NCBI GenBank assembly: GCA_036346375.1
Contig: CM070512.1
Coordinates: 37,184,466 to 37,248,465, forward strand
Length of the DNA stretch: 64,000 bases
Direction of reading: 5' to 3'
DNA from: Guadua angustifolia
Taxonomy: Eukaryota; Streptophyta; Magnoliopsida; Poales; Poaceae
Of this stretch, positions 12,101-23,312 are shown piece after piece (the stretch's first letter is position 1; each line of letters starts with the position of its first letter). The notes under the pieces are model-generated. The model saw only the letters and a program-made list of their open reading frames with translations, searched no databases and was not told where the DNA came from. Made by a program: the position numbers and the translations under genes.

Positions 12101-12840
12101 GTGCGGCTCATCACGAGGCGTACTCCGGTGACCACAGACGCGGCGAAGAGTGACCGGAGACGGCGGAACAACGGTGGAAATGCTTCGGTAATACGGCGAG
12201 CAAGTGCGAGCGTTACGGTGATCCTTGGAGTGCGTGAAAGAGCTCAACATGCGCGGAAGAACGTGCTTTATACACCGTGCCAAAAGATGTAACGGAAGAG
12301 ACACGCGGCGGCGAGTAATGGCGACGTTTCTTCGACGGTAATGGCGCGGCGGCCGCTTTTCCAGTAACGCATGACGACGCTTCGTGGCACAATCACAGCC
12401 ATCCACGCGGCGACGATCGAGCGACTCAGGGCGGCGAATCGGCACGATTAATCCTCAGCCGCACGATTTGGATCGAACGGCCAAGGAACAGCAGCGTTAG
12501 GGTTTCTTCGGTGCGCACAGTAATGGGCTCGGCCCGTTACTGTTCATCCGAATTTTCAATTGTTTTCTGAATAAAAATAATTCCAGAAATTCATTTGAAT
12601 TATTTGAGGCATTAAAAATATCAGAAAAATCTTGAAAAAATTCCAGAAAATATTTTAAGACATTTTGAACTCAAATAAAATATTTCTACTTATATTTTAT
12701 TAAAACTTTTCATTATTAAATTAATTTCCCAAAGAAAGTCTATTTCCAAAAATCCCTTTAATTCCAAATAAATTCTGAAAATTCTAAAAAATTTCCAATA
12801 AATTATAAAATTCAAAATAACCAAATTTTGGGATGTTATA
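9148..12840 (-). repeat. 5' LTR, complete, 3.69 kb
   Basis: It starts (minus strand) TATAACATCCC at 12840, one base changed from the TGTAACA of the other LTR, and ends CA next to the primer site. It carries the same motif cluster as the other LTR at about 11065-11250 (TGACGTCA, ACACGTGT). Several deletions separate it from its partner, for example near 11160 and 11685. Confidence 0.93.
11065..11250. promoter_or_regulatory. Cluster of TGACGTCA and G-box-like sites in 5' LTR
   Basis: This is the counterpart of the cluster in the 3' LTR. Because it lies in the 5' LTR it would act on transcription of the element. GACGTCAGCA, TGACGTCA and ACACGTGT are retained while neighbouring bases differ between the LTRs. 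Confidence 0.5.
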
Positions 12841-13504
12841 TCATCATACGATAATGGGTGTTATCCAGTTCTACCAATGGTGTGGAAGCGCAACTGCTGC
12901 GACGATTCGTAGGGCTGGAGAGAATGTTGTGGACTTACAACTGGCGCATGGCTTCTTGTACTTGTTGTTAAACTTGTTCTTGTATGGTGCCTTGTAGTTC
13001 TTGAAAAACCCTTTCCTTCATCTTTTTCAATTCTTTTTCGGCACGCTCTTCTTTGGCTCTCTTCCGACTCCTATAAGAGTTCCATGCTCTAGGAATCCCA
13101 TCTTCCAGGGAATCTTGACCCCAACTCCTCGTGTCCGACTAGGGTGCTCTTTGTTTCTCAAAGCCGCTGTTAATTCGTCTTTCTCCCTGTCTGGGTGGAA
13201 ATTTCCTTGGCTGGACTTGGCGTGCAGCTGCTGAACTCTTTGGGACATTATTTCATCATCGCTGCTTTTGAATGATAGGGCCCCACCAGACGTGATAGAT
13301 GCCCTCGCTAGCACGTAATGCTTGACTCGGTCTGGTAGTCCAATCAAGGGACTTGCACCAGTCAATCGGACCATTTCTAATTCCTGTCCAAATAGTCTTC
13401 CCGCCATTTTTAGCTTTAGAACCACTGCAGATAAGTGTATTTGTGACGGTTGCAAAAGAACCGTCATAAATAAGACGTCACCTATATGCTTTTTTGTAGT
13501 AGTG
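12841..13504 (-). mobile_element. CACTA (En/Spm) element, right-end remnant
   Basis: The right end reads (minus strand) CACTACTACAAAAAAGC at 13504-13488, a classic CACTA terminus, followed inwards by inverted GACGGTT/AACCGTC subterminal motifs at 13444-13476. Its left part is off the window or was separated by the retrotransposon inserted at 12840/12841. It holds only a short part of a TNPA-type gene, so it is internally deleted. Confidence 0.8.
13027..13400 (-). pseudogene. TNPA-type CACTA protein fragment (Ptta/En/Spm family)
   Basis: The segment HAKSSQGNFHPDREKDELT, then NKEHPSRTRGVGVKIPWKMGF, matches the conserved tail of the plant transposase family Ptta/En/Spm. A second copy in this window at 53570-53803 has the same pattern (SSQGRFVPNRENDELT, NPEHPGCTRGVGVVPWKVGF), which supports the assignment. 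The N-terminal part of the protein is missing: upstream of it the sequence passes straight into the CACTA end. TNPA-type proteins bind subterminal repeats. This copy is a remnant. Confidence 0.75.
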
Positions 13505-14255
13505 CACAATCCCTCACCACGGAAGGAGCTACCGAACTATAGGACATTGGTAGCTTCGGTGGCCGGCCTATTGGCACTTCTATGGTTTCTACGTATAGTT
13601 TTTTCAGGAGCTACCGAGCTATAGGACATTGGTAGTTTGTTACGTGCTAAAAAAGTCCTTGTTTCTATTATTTCTACGTATAGTTTTTTTCTTATACATA
13701 TGTTTTTACTATTCAGACAACACAATAGCATATGTATACCCAAATCATTTAAACATGCCTTAAACATGATGTCCGTATTTGCTATAAAAACAACACAATC
13801 ATATATGTGTAGCTAAATCATGTAAACTATATGTGTAGCTAAATCATTTAAACATAGTTTACGTGTAAGTGTACTAGACACCTTGCTAGTTAGGGAAATG
13901 ACAAGAAAACATGCCGGTAGCTTGGTAATATAAATAAAGTCAAACTGGACTCTACTTGACACTTCCTGCAATCCTACTACTGTTCGGCCATAATATCTTC
14001 TGTTGATTGCTGAATCAATTGGTTTCTCTCTTTCATGTTTTATATTATTTTGCCATCCTTATTTTTCATAACATCCTAAGCATTTGCCCGTGCATCTTGC
14101 AACCACCTTGCTACTAATCAACAATACCATTTTCAAGATATAATGCATCGTGCATTAGAATTTCTTAGTTCTCTCTTTTTGCGTAGTTGTTTCACATGAT
14201 TATATACATCCTGCTTTAATTTACTAATGTGATTGCACTACACTACTGACTGTAG
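13505..14255 (+). other. Presumed NLR intron, no gene seen
   Basis: AT-rich sequence with no coding similarity apart from the repeat at 13524-13690. It ends in CACTACTGACTGTAG, a plausible branch site and acceptor just before the NLR coding exon. Confidence 0.45.
13524..13690 (+). repeat. Two-copy direct repeat, period about 82-85 bp
   Basis: A 30-bp segment with GGAGCTACCGA at 13524-13553 recurs at 13606-13635 with one mismatch. The motif TTTCTACGTATAGTTTTTT recurs at 13586 and 13671. The repeat lies in the presumed NLR intron just after the CACTA end. Confidence 0.8.
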
Positions 14256-16317
14256 GTGTTTATTTGTGATTGATGATATATGGGAAGAGCAGACGTGGGA
14301 TTATATCAAACTTGCTTTGCAAGATGGCAATTGTGGAAGCAAGATAATATTGACCACCCGCAAGAAGGATGTTGCAGAACGTGCTGGTGGTTATGTTTAT
14401 AAGCTAGAACCTCTTTCGAACAATTACTCTAAAGAGCTGCTCAACATGAGAATATTTGGCTCTAAAGATGGGTGTCTTCCTGATGATTTGACCGAAGTCG
14501 CCAGAAAAATCTTAAAGAAATGTGGTGGTGTACCATTAGCCATTATTACTACAGCAAGCCTACTAGCTAATAAACCGATGCACCAACAGGAATGGGAGAA
14601 GGTGAATGCATCTATCGGTACAGGAATGGAAAAAAGCCTTGATGTGGACAAGATGAGTAAGATATTAAGTCTCAGCTACAACGATCTCCCCCCTCATTTG
14701 AAGACTTGCTTGTTGTATCTAAGCAAATATCCAGAAGATATGAAGATTCACAGGGATACTTTGGTATCGAGTTGGATAGCAGAGGGTTTCATTACCGTCG
14801 AGGAACAAGCTGCAGGGGCACGCTTGCAGGAGGTAGGAGAGTCTTACTTCAACGAACTCATTAACAGAAGCTTAATCCAGCCAGTGAAGGAAAACCCTTA
14901 TTATGAAGATGGGCAGGTGTATTATTGCCGAGTGCATGACATGGTGCTTGAGCTCTTAAATCAGTTGTCAGCTAAAGAAGGTTTTGTTACCACGTTATTT
15001 GCGGATGGTCAGCAAGCTGCGAAGATTCGCCGGCTATCCCTCCACAATAGCGGCAATACCTTTGCTTCGCCAGAAGCAAGAGAGCGATTGTCCCAAGTGA
15101 GGTCTCTTACTGTCTTTGGCAGTGTTGATTCCATTCCACCCTTGTCAAGCTTTCCAGTTCTTCGTGTGTTACAGCTAGAGGACTGCGATCGTATGGAGAA
15201 CTTGCGTCTTAAAAGTCATCTTAAGGATCTCGGCAACTTGCGTCTCCTAAAGTTTCTTCGGCTATACGATATAAAGGAAATCCCTGAGAGCATAGGGAAT
15301 CTACAGTTTCTTCACACGTTGGACGTTACAGCATGTTATCATCATACAAAAACAAGGTTGCCAAAGTCTTTTGTTAACCTAGGACAACTGGTGCGACTGG
15401 TCTGTTGGGGAGTGGGACTGTCAGATGGTGTGGCTCTAGGTAATATGAAATCTCTGCAGGAGGTGGTAGGCATCTACGTCGTCACCGAGTACGAAATGCA
15501 AGAGATTGGTACTCTGACTGAGCTGAGGGTCCTTCATTTGGAGGTCGATAAAGATGCGAAGCATAATGGAAATTTCAGGGAAGCCTTGCTCAAGTGTCTG
15601 CAGAGGTGCAACAAATTACAGGACATAGGGGTATCGATATCTGGCGAAAGTATTCCCATTGATTTCATGCAAGGGGTTCCTTCTGGTCTCCAAAGGTTCA
15701 AGGGCTATGACCCATTCAAGGCATTCCCAGGGTGGATAAATTCCTCGCTCTCCTCCCTCGCAACCGTATTCATCGTGGTGGACACCTGTATGAGGCAGGA
15801 GTACCTTGATACACTTGCAGAATTGCCCTCTCTTCTCTTTCTCAGGCTACGAGCAACTCATTGCCCGGAACGAAAAGAAAGGATCATCATTCGTAGCACT
15901 GGATATGCATTCCGGTGTCTAGAACATCTTCGCATTGAAACATGCTGTACGGGGCTCACGTTTCAACCAGGGGCTATGCCAAAGCTTCAAAGGCTTCTTT
16001 TTGGGTTCCAAGTGTGTCAGACCAAACATTTTCGCGATGGATTTGATTTCGGCTTGGAGAACCTTCCTTCTCTCAGGCATGCTACATTTTGCTTATGGAG
16101 GTATTGTCTTGAAGACAACAAGTATGAAAACAACAAGAAGTATGAACCAGAAGCAGAGGCTGCTGTTCGCAAGGCATTTAATGATTATCCAAACCATTTA
16201 ACTGTTAATTTTCTTGACGGTGTCCGGCCATTAAAACTACTGTTCGGAAGTGGAAGCCGCGCTGTTGGGGGCGCATTTAATAATTTTCCAAACCATATTA
16301 CTATTACTTTCATTTAG
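14256..16317 (+). CDS. NLR disease-resistance protein, 3' coding exon (5' exon missing)
   Basis: This is an intracellular immune receptor of the NB-ARC/LRR class. An open frame runs from 14233 to the stop at 16315-16317 (694 residues from the first Met, 14233). The first recognisable block is kinase-2 (LFVIDDIW, residues 10-17), followed by RNBS-B (GSKIILTTR, 35-43), GLPL (GGVPLAI), RNBS-D (CLLYLSKYPEDM, 159-170), MHD-type VHDM (about 234-237) and about 430 residues of LRRs. The coiled coil, P-loop and RNBS-A are absent upstream. TGTAG at 14251-14255 is a likely acceptor, so I place the exon start at 14256 and treat the Met at 14233 as intronic. The exon has no internal stop. The family is monocot CNL type. 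The 5' exon may lie left of the window, beyond the transposon nest, or be lost. Confidence 0.88.
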
Positions 16318-16618
16318 CCCTCCCTCCATATGAAGACTGAAGAGGTACTGGCTTTAGCTTATATTCCATCTCCGAATCAACATTTAATAACTGTCCATAT
16401 ATGCTTTCTTGCTTGTTTATAGTTGATTACATTTTCTTTCTATTTTCGGGATGATCACCTGGCATAATGATATAAACTAATACAAAAGGTACTTTGAAGG
16501 TTACTCCTCAACCGATCAATTATCTAATACACCAGTCTTTTCATCTCTCCTTTTAAATTTTGAAAATAGAGTATTTTTCATTTCTTCCCTTTTGATCTCT
16601 CTCCCCGGCCAAAATCAA
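16318..16618 (+). other. NLR 3' UTR start with candidate intron donor
   Basis: 27 bp after the stop the sequence reads GAAGAG|GTACTGG (donor at 16345-16346). A strong acceptor, TTGTTTCTTCTGCAG|GAAAAC, lies at 22833/22834 on the other side of the LINE. Together they suggest a 3'-UTR intron that contains the LINE. This is inference from splice motifs only. Confidence 0.4.
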
Positions 16619-16763
16619 ATTTTTTTGATAACGGAAGATTTTCATTAATTTCAAGATCATTACATCGAGATGACACAAGTTCTTGAAATTGCTTCCGGCC
16701 TCTGCTTAACAAGAAGCACACAACCAAAGAAAAATAAAAAGAAGAAAAAGAAACGTGCACAAT

Positions 16764-19700
16764 CTAGTAACAAGCATTCCGAAGACTAGACCGCCACCCA
16801 TGTGCCCGGAAATAGAAATCCTTGACCACCCGTCCCAAACGATGAGTAGCCTCCACCACAGAATCTCGCATATCCACTTTCTGCAACACCGCCCACGTAC
16901 GCAACCAATGGATAATAACAAAAATAACCTGCAAAGGAGTAGAATTGAATTTCTTTTGAAACACTCTATCATTCCTGTTTAACCATAAAGACCAACACGT
17001 AGCAGCAGCACCAAGAAACACAAGATTTCTAACATCGCTTTCAAAACCGCTTAGCCAGCATCCAAACATATTAGCGACACTCGTTGGATAAGAAATCCCA
17101 AGCGCCACATATATTATGGACCATACTGTACGCGCAAAACGACAATCAAAAAACAAATGCTGAATCGTCTCATATTCGTGACAAAAGCAACATGTTCTAC
17201 TTCCTTGCCAATTTCGTTTTGCTAAATTGTCTTTGGTTAAAATAACTCCTCTCCTTAGATACCACAAAAACACCTTAATTTTTAATGCAGCTTTAAGTTT
17301 CCATAGTCGTTTATTTAAATTCGGCACATCACGTTTGATCAATGCTTGATAATGAGACTTCACCGAGAATTGACCATTTTGGCACAAATTCCAGTGGAAC
17401 TCATCATCAAACGTTGTTAAATGAATATTAGCGATTCGTGAAAGTAATTCATTCCACGCCACTAATTTTGGTCCAATCAGTAACCTTCGCCAGGAAATGT
17501 TAGGTTGTGCTGTTATTAAGACCTCCGCAATGGTAGCAGACTTTCTTCTAACAATATTATATAATCCAGGGTATTGATCTTTAAGTGGGCAATTTCCAAG
17601 CCAGATATCCTCCCAAAACCTCACTTGCAGTCCGTTGTTAAGTTTGAAGGTGCCAAAACAAAGAAAATCTTGCTTTACCTTCATCAAGCTGAACCAGAAA
17701 TGTGAATCTCCTGGTTTCCACTTAGCTTGCCCAAGTGACTTTGAGCCTAAGTATTTGTTTCGAATCAACTGTTGCCAGGTACCCTCTGATGTTAGAAGTT
17801 TAAATAACCATTTGCTAAGAAGAGCGATATTCTTATAGCTTAGGTCATGTATCCCCAGACTTCCTTGTTCTTTTGGTTGACATAAGACATTTCACCTAGC
17901 CAGGCGATACTTTTTTTTGTTTTCGTCCCCTTGCCAATAGAACCGAGACCGAAGATACTCAAGCTTCTTAAGAACACCTTTAGGAGCTAGAAAAAAGGAC
18001 ATCATATACATAGGCAGGCTACTTAACACTGAATTGATCAATGTCAGTCTGCCTCCCACCGATAGATGTTTTCCCTTCCAGCTACTTAACCTTTTTTGAA
18101 AACGTTCTTCTACCGTTTTCCAATCCGAAATTAGAAGTTTTCTATAATGAATCGGAATACCTAGATACTTCAGAGGAAGATTCCCATGTTTGCAACCAAA
18201 TAGCTCCATGTATTGTTCAATAGAATTCTGGGCATCTCCAAAGCAGAACAACTCACTTTTATGGAAATTAATTCTGAGCCCTGAGATTTGCTCAAAAGCA
18301 CAAAGTAATAACTTCATGTTGCGCGCTTTTTCCAGGTTATTCTCCATAAAAAGGATAGTATCATCTGCATATTGAAGTATAGACATGCCATCCTCGATCA
18401 AGTGAGGTATTACCCCACTCACTTGCCCCTGAGCCTTAGCCCTCTTAATTAAGATTGATAACATATCTGCGACTATATTAAACAAGAGAGGTGACAAAGG
18501 ATCCCCCTGACGTAAACCTTTCTTTGTTTGGAAATAGTTTCCGAGTTCCCCATTAACATTCACTGCCACACTACCTCCCGAAATGAAGGACTGAACCCAA
18601 GCAATCCACTTAGGTGAGAATCCCTTCATTCGTAAGACTTGTAACAAGAATGGCCATTTGACTTTGTCATAAGCTTTCTCGAAATCGATCTTAAAGATCA
18701 CTCCACTAAGCTTTCTTCTATGCAATTCATGCAAGGTTTCATGCAGAACAACAACCCCCTCAAGGATGTTTCTACCGCGCATAAAAGCTGTTTGAGTTGG
18801 ACTCACGACCTTATTCGCAACCAAGTTTAGTCTATTCGTAGCAACTTTCGTGAAAATTTTAAAGCTCACGTTTAGAAGGCAGATTGGCCTGTATTGCTGA
18901 ATTATATTAGCCTCCTGAACTTTTGGTAAAAGAGTTATGATACCAAAATTCAGACTAAAAAGAGGTAGATCCCCAACATATAACTCTTGAAACATTGCAA
19001 ATAAATCCCCTCTAATAACGTCCCAGAATTTTTAATAAAATTCAGCTGGGAAACCATCTGGACCGGGTGCCTTGTTATGATCCATCTGAAAAATAGCATC
19101 TTTAATCTCGCTCTCCGTGAATGAAGCAGTTAAAAGATCATTTTCAGCTTGTGATACTCTCACAATGTCATTGTATTCTTCTTCGTCTAGTCTCATCAGA
19201 CTCTCTGCAGGCTCTCCAAAAAGTTCCTTATAGAACTTAGTAATGAAATTCTTAAGATTAGCTTGTCCCTCAATTTTCCTGTCCTCACATTCTAGGGAAT
19301 ATATCCTTTTCTTCCTGTGTTTACCGTTAGCAATCATCTGAAAGTATCTGGTATTATTATCCCCTAGAAGGACATCAGTCACTTTAGCCCGCTGATAATA
19401 TTTGATTTCTTCTTCCCTAAGAAGTCTAGCTAGATTATCCCGAGCCTGAGCGAGATATTCTCGCTCGATCTCGGTCAAATCCCTACCCTCGGCAATTAAA
19501 TCCAACTCATATATAGTGGATTGGAATTCGGTTTTCTTTTGTTTGTACACTCCAGTAGTATGAAAAGCCCATCCACGAAGAAACCTTCGCAAAGATCCCA
19601 ATTTGTGATTCCACCTTTGGACTGAATTCTTACCTTTGACCGGTCTCTGCCAGACTTCGACCACTTTATCATAAAAGTCCTCTCGGTCAAACCAACACAG

Positions 19701-20441
19701 CTCAAATCTGAATGGTCGACATTTTCCCAAAAAAGCCGGAGTTCCAGTATCAAGAATTAGGGGTGTATGATCCGAAATGCCCCTGTCCAATGCTTGGACT
19801 GAGACCAGCGGAAATTTAAACTCCCACTCGGTAGACATAAGAACCCTATCTAACTTCTCAAAGGTAGCGTTAGGTAAAGAATTTGCCCATGTGAATTGAC
19901 GACCAGTGAGCTCGATCTCCCTTAAATCAAAACTGTCTATCACAGCATTAAATAAAAAAGGCCAACGCTCACTAAATCTATCATTATTCTTTTCCTTACT
20001 ACTTCTCATGATGTTGAAATCCCCACCAATCAGAGTTGGGAGACAGTTTTGTTGGCATGTTCTTACCAGTTCAGCTAGAAAAGCTGACTTGAAGTCATCT
20101 TGAGCTGGACCATACACTGCCATAAGGATCCATTTGAATTTATCCGACTTATTGGCCAAATGGAATTTGATAAAAAATTCCCCTTCGACAATCAAGGACA
20201 AGGCAAATAATGCTGCATTGATCCCTAGGAGAATACCACCCGACCTTCCTCTCGGGGGTAAACAATGCCAAACGAAATCCGCACCCCCAGATAATCGTGC
20301 CAGATTCGATTTCGACATATCTTGTTTACCCGTTTCCATAACAGCTATAAAATCTAACTTGTTTTCTATAGCTACATCCGAAATATACCAAAACTTAGCC
20401 AAGTCTGAAAGACCTCTGCTATTCCAAAAGAAACCTTTCAT
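16764..20441 (-). pseudogene. LINE ORF2: AP-endonuclease, reverse transcriptase, zf-RVT
   Basis: The start is set at the ATG 20441-20439, which overlaps the ORF1 stop. The N-terminal apurinic endonuclease is marked by FFWNSRGL, IAVMETGKQ, LIGGDFNIMR, and SDHTPLI. Next is the linker NKAPGPDGFPAEFY and the reverse transcriptase with KIDFEKAYD, GLRQGDPLSPLLFN and YADDTILF (catalytic YADD). The C-terminal zf-RVT region holds KIKVFLWYL and CCFCHEYETIQHLFFDC. All parts are in one frame, but two in-frame stops break it: TAA at 19034-19032 (after AEFY) and TGA at 17894-17892 (after RLAR). Both are one base from a likely Gln and Trp codon. The encoded enzyme would nick DNA and copy the LINE RNA at the target. 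Confidence 0.92.
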
Positions 20442-22026
20442 AATGGACAATAATTTTTGTTCGCTTTTATACCTTTACGGTTCCTGCGGGACTTCCGAGA
20501 GGAGACCAAGAAATCACAAATGCGCATATCTAGATCATCCGACTCGAAGTCAACCTCTGAACCGTTTTCAATCAAGTGTGCGAGTAAGTCCCTGTCATCA
20601 TCAGCGACTTCGTCAACACTTGTCTCAAAAGAGTCTGTCATATTTCCTACCACTGCCATGTTTGAGGACTCCTTTTTTCTAGTCTGCTTAACTCTAATTC
20701 TATCCATTTCCACCCTTTTGAGCTCCTGAATTGATAAGTTTGTGTTTCTGCCACCATTTGTCATTCTAAATCCTAAATTGTGTAGGTTGGTTACACATTC
20801 ATCATCAGGCATTGCTACAAAAGAAAAAGATTTAGCAACATTAGACGTACCTGATCCTAGAAGGAGCGAAGTCGAAGACGAATGTGACATCCCATTGGAG
20901 GAAGCCATCGTCTTGATGTTCGGCTCTGGATCCAAGTTTCGCTTCGCCACGCGTCGCATCGCCTTGCCCAGGATACAAGCATCTGTCATGGAAGAACCAT
21001 CCACATCAAAGGAATTAGTTCTTTGACTACGGCGAAGGCCATTACCAGAATTATCAAGAATACAATTCATACCATTTGGCTGCATGACTGAATTCTGAAT
21101 ATCTGAATTCTGCCTTCCCATGGTCTGCGCATCCTGCAACCCATGCTGATCCGGAAGCATACAAGCACTGTACTGAATATCTGATTGCTGTCCACCCATG
21201 ATCTGAGAATAATGCAACCCATGCTGATCCGGAACCAGACAATCACTGTCCAAACCACATTCCCCAGCCATCTGACTACCCAGACAAGGAACACAGAGCT
21301 GTTCCCTCCCCTTATCCTCAGCCTGTGTCTGAGATAAGGACATCTCCAAAGCCTTGGACACCCCAGCCAACTTAGCATGAGAAGAGGGAAATTCCACATT
21401 CGCAACCTCTCCACATCCCGCCCTCGGCGACAGCCGACCAGACAGGGACTCCACTTGGCCAATATGCTCCGGTGACAAAAAGTCACCTTATTGCCATCAT
21501 CACCCTTAACTGAGAAACCCAAGCTGGCATTAAACTCATTAACACGACTGGGCATCCGCTGATCTGAGTTCCCTTGACTACCTGGAGAACACATCTTGGT
21601 CACCCATATAGTATCAAAAGATTTATCACAAGAAACAGTATATGCATTAGAGGATTTAACAAATGGTCTGCTGCCCAAAGGTGTGACTGCAATGACTCCA
21701 GACAAATCAATGCCACACCGATTGCTAGTTTCTTTGCCATCCACTTGCATAGGAACATGACCTTGCCTTTCGCCAGAACCTTGAGACTGGGAACCATCTG
21801 CCACATTCTTGACCTTCTTATTGGATTGAACAGATACCATTTCATCAGTAACATCTGACACTTTTCCATCTTCATCTTCACGCCCATTAGAGACCAGAAC
21901 AGCCTGGGGTGGTAATGCAGGCGCAAAATCTGAAGCCTCAGGAGTGAAAGTAATATCATAACCCACTTTGTGGAAAACAATATCCGTTGTCAGAGGCAAC
22001 TGATTTGTGTCCAATAGACCAACCAA
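20438..22026 (-). pseudogene. LINE ORF1, C-terminal part with one frameshift
   Basis: This is the RNA-binding ORF1 protein, lacking its N-terminal DUF4283-like and zinc-knuckle parts; the first residues (LLVGLLDTNQLPLTTDIVFHKV region) are the usual segment near the knuckle. The frame reads from 22026 to about 21480, where a T-run of five at 21476-21482 shifts it; an extra T would join it to the second frame (21478-20438). The second part is low complexity and polar, with a 26-residue tandem repeat (PDQHGL..QIMGGQQSDIQ, twice, about 21080-21240). It ends KNYCPL with a TGA at 20440-20438, overlapping the ORF2 ATG. Confidence 0.75.
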
Positions 22027-22151
22027 CAGACGAATGACACCTCAAATGCCCTGTTAAAAAAGATTATCTCTTTTTAAAAAAAATAAAAGAAAAACAAATC
22101 TCTGGTCAGTCCTCCCATATATTGAAGGAGCGATGGCCAACAAAAAAAAAA

Positions 22152-22460
22152 CCGAAGTTGATGTGCGGTGCTTGTCTATAAACGTTGATGCTCTAGTGGT
22201 ATTTCATTCATAGTTTAATGCTTAGACGATGGGCGTTTATTACTCTAGTCTATAGCGTTAATTGATCTTGAAAATAGTCAAAGGGAAAGGGTATATAAGG
22301 AAAAGAGAATGAAAAAACATATCGAAATTATAGAATGACATGGATTAAGGAATAAAATTTGAAAGCTCTACTGCCGAAAGTAGATGTGCGGTGCTTGTCT
22401 ACTAAGCTCTACTGCTCTAGTGGTATTTCATTCATAGTTTAATACCTAGACGATGGGTGT
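22152..22460 (+). repeat. Diverged direct repeat pair
   Basis: An about 80-bp segment (GATGTGCGGTGCTTGTCTA, then CTCTAGTGGTATTTCATTCA) occurs at 22152-22233 and 22373-22459. A neighbouring 30-bp piece at about 22236-22266 (ATTACTCTAGTCTATAGCG) recurs at 22629-22659. No coding content seen. Confidence 0.75.
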
Positions 22461-22833
22461 TGTCACCTAAGAATCTAAGGTCAACGGCCATTGATCTGTA
22501 GTTACATTTATTAGTCAACTTATGTTCTGAATAAATGATGTTTTAGTATTTTATACTTTAACCAAAGCAAATTTACAAAAGATCAAATTAACCTCTCTTA
22601 TTAGACTACTTATTGCTATTGGATAGCGTTTATTACTCTAGTCCATAGCGTTAATTGATCAATTTTTTCCAAGTGTGCAGATTGTAGATCTATGAATTTT
22701 TTGAAATGCAATTGTGTGCACAAGCCAACATGCACCCATGTGCATAAAATCTTTATAAATCATTTTACATAATTATTCAATAAGCACACTTGTTACTGGC
22801 TAAGACTTAATTCTCTTGTTGTTTCTTCTGCAG

Positions 22834-23312
22834 GAAAACGAAACATGTGACTTGCTCTACAGGAAGAAAACATGTAGCACGTTGCTCATCACACTCCTTG
22901 ACTATGGGTCACTGGCTATGCCTATGCGTATTGTAATTTCCACGAAACCCTATCATTTCGTTGGGAAGTTAAATTATGTTTCACATATTTGAACTTGTAA
23001 TGGCTTGACATTTGTGGTAGGTAGTGTGAACTGTGGTGTGTTTTTTTTTGCCATCCGTAGTGTGATTGTGAGCTGCATGCTCAGCTGCAAACTGGTTTTG
23101 GTTCCTTGACTATGGGTCACTGGCTATGCTTATGCCTATTGTAATTTCCACGAAACCCTATTATTTCGTTTGGAACTTAAATTATGTTTTACATATTTGA
23201 ACTTGTAATGGCTTGACATTTGTGGTAGGTGGCGTGAACTGCGGTGTGTTTTTTTTTGGCATCCGTAGTGTGATTGTGAGCTGCAAGCTCAGCTGCAAAC
23301 TGGTTTTGGTTC
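22834..23312 (+). other. Candidate 3'-UTR exon of the NLR gene
   Basis: It follows a polypyrimidine tract and CAG at 22831-22833. There is no long ORF. It contains a 208-bp tandem duplication. The link to the NLR gene is by position and splice motifs; a transcript would be decisive. Confidence 0.35.
22895..23312 (+). repeat. 208-bp tandem duplication
   Basis: Copies 22895-23102 and 23103-23312 begin TCCTTGACTATGGGTCACTGG and end GCAAACTGGTTTTGGTT. They differ by a few substitutions, so the duplication is fairly young. Confidence 0.93.

Larger units (their letters stand above)
1..12840 (-). mobile_element. Ty3/gypsy LTR retrotransposon, Tekay-type chromovirus, left end off window
   Basis: The element runs right to left: 5' LTR 9148-12840, primer site 9132-9143, an extra ORF, gag-pol, polypurine tract, then the 3' LTR 1-3301. 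About 420 bp of the 3' LTR lie before base 1. Domain order gag, protease, RT, RNase H, integrase, chromodomain is that of Metaviridae chromoviruses; LTRs of 3.7 kb plus the chromodomain suggest the Tekay/Del clade. The two LTRs differ by scattered substitutions and small indels, and the coding part has at least three in-frame stops and one frameshift, so the copy is old and not autonomous. The bases after the right end (tcatc) are the expected target duplication; the partner is outside the window. Confidence 0.95.
16619..22055 (-). mobile_element. L1-type LINE, 5'-truncated
   Basis: Minus-strand non-LTR retrotransposon: partial ORF1, ORF2 with endonuclease, reverse transcriptase and a C-terminal zinc region, a short 3' UTR and a 7-nt A run (16625-16619 read on the minus strand). 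ORF1 begins in the middle of the protein near 22050, as expected from incomplete target-primed reverse transcription. I could not identify a convincing target duplication, so the right border is approximate. Confidence 0.88.
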
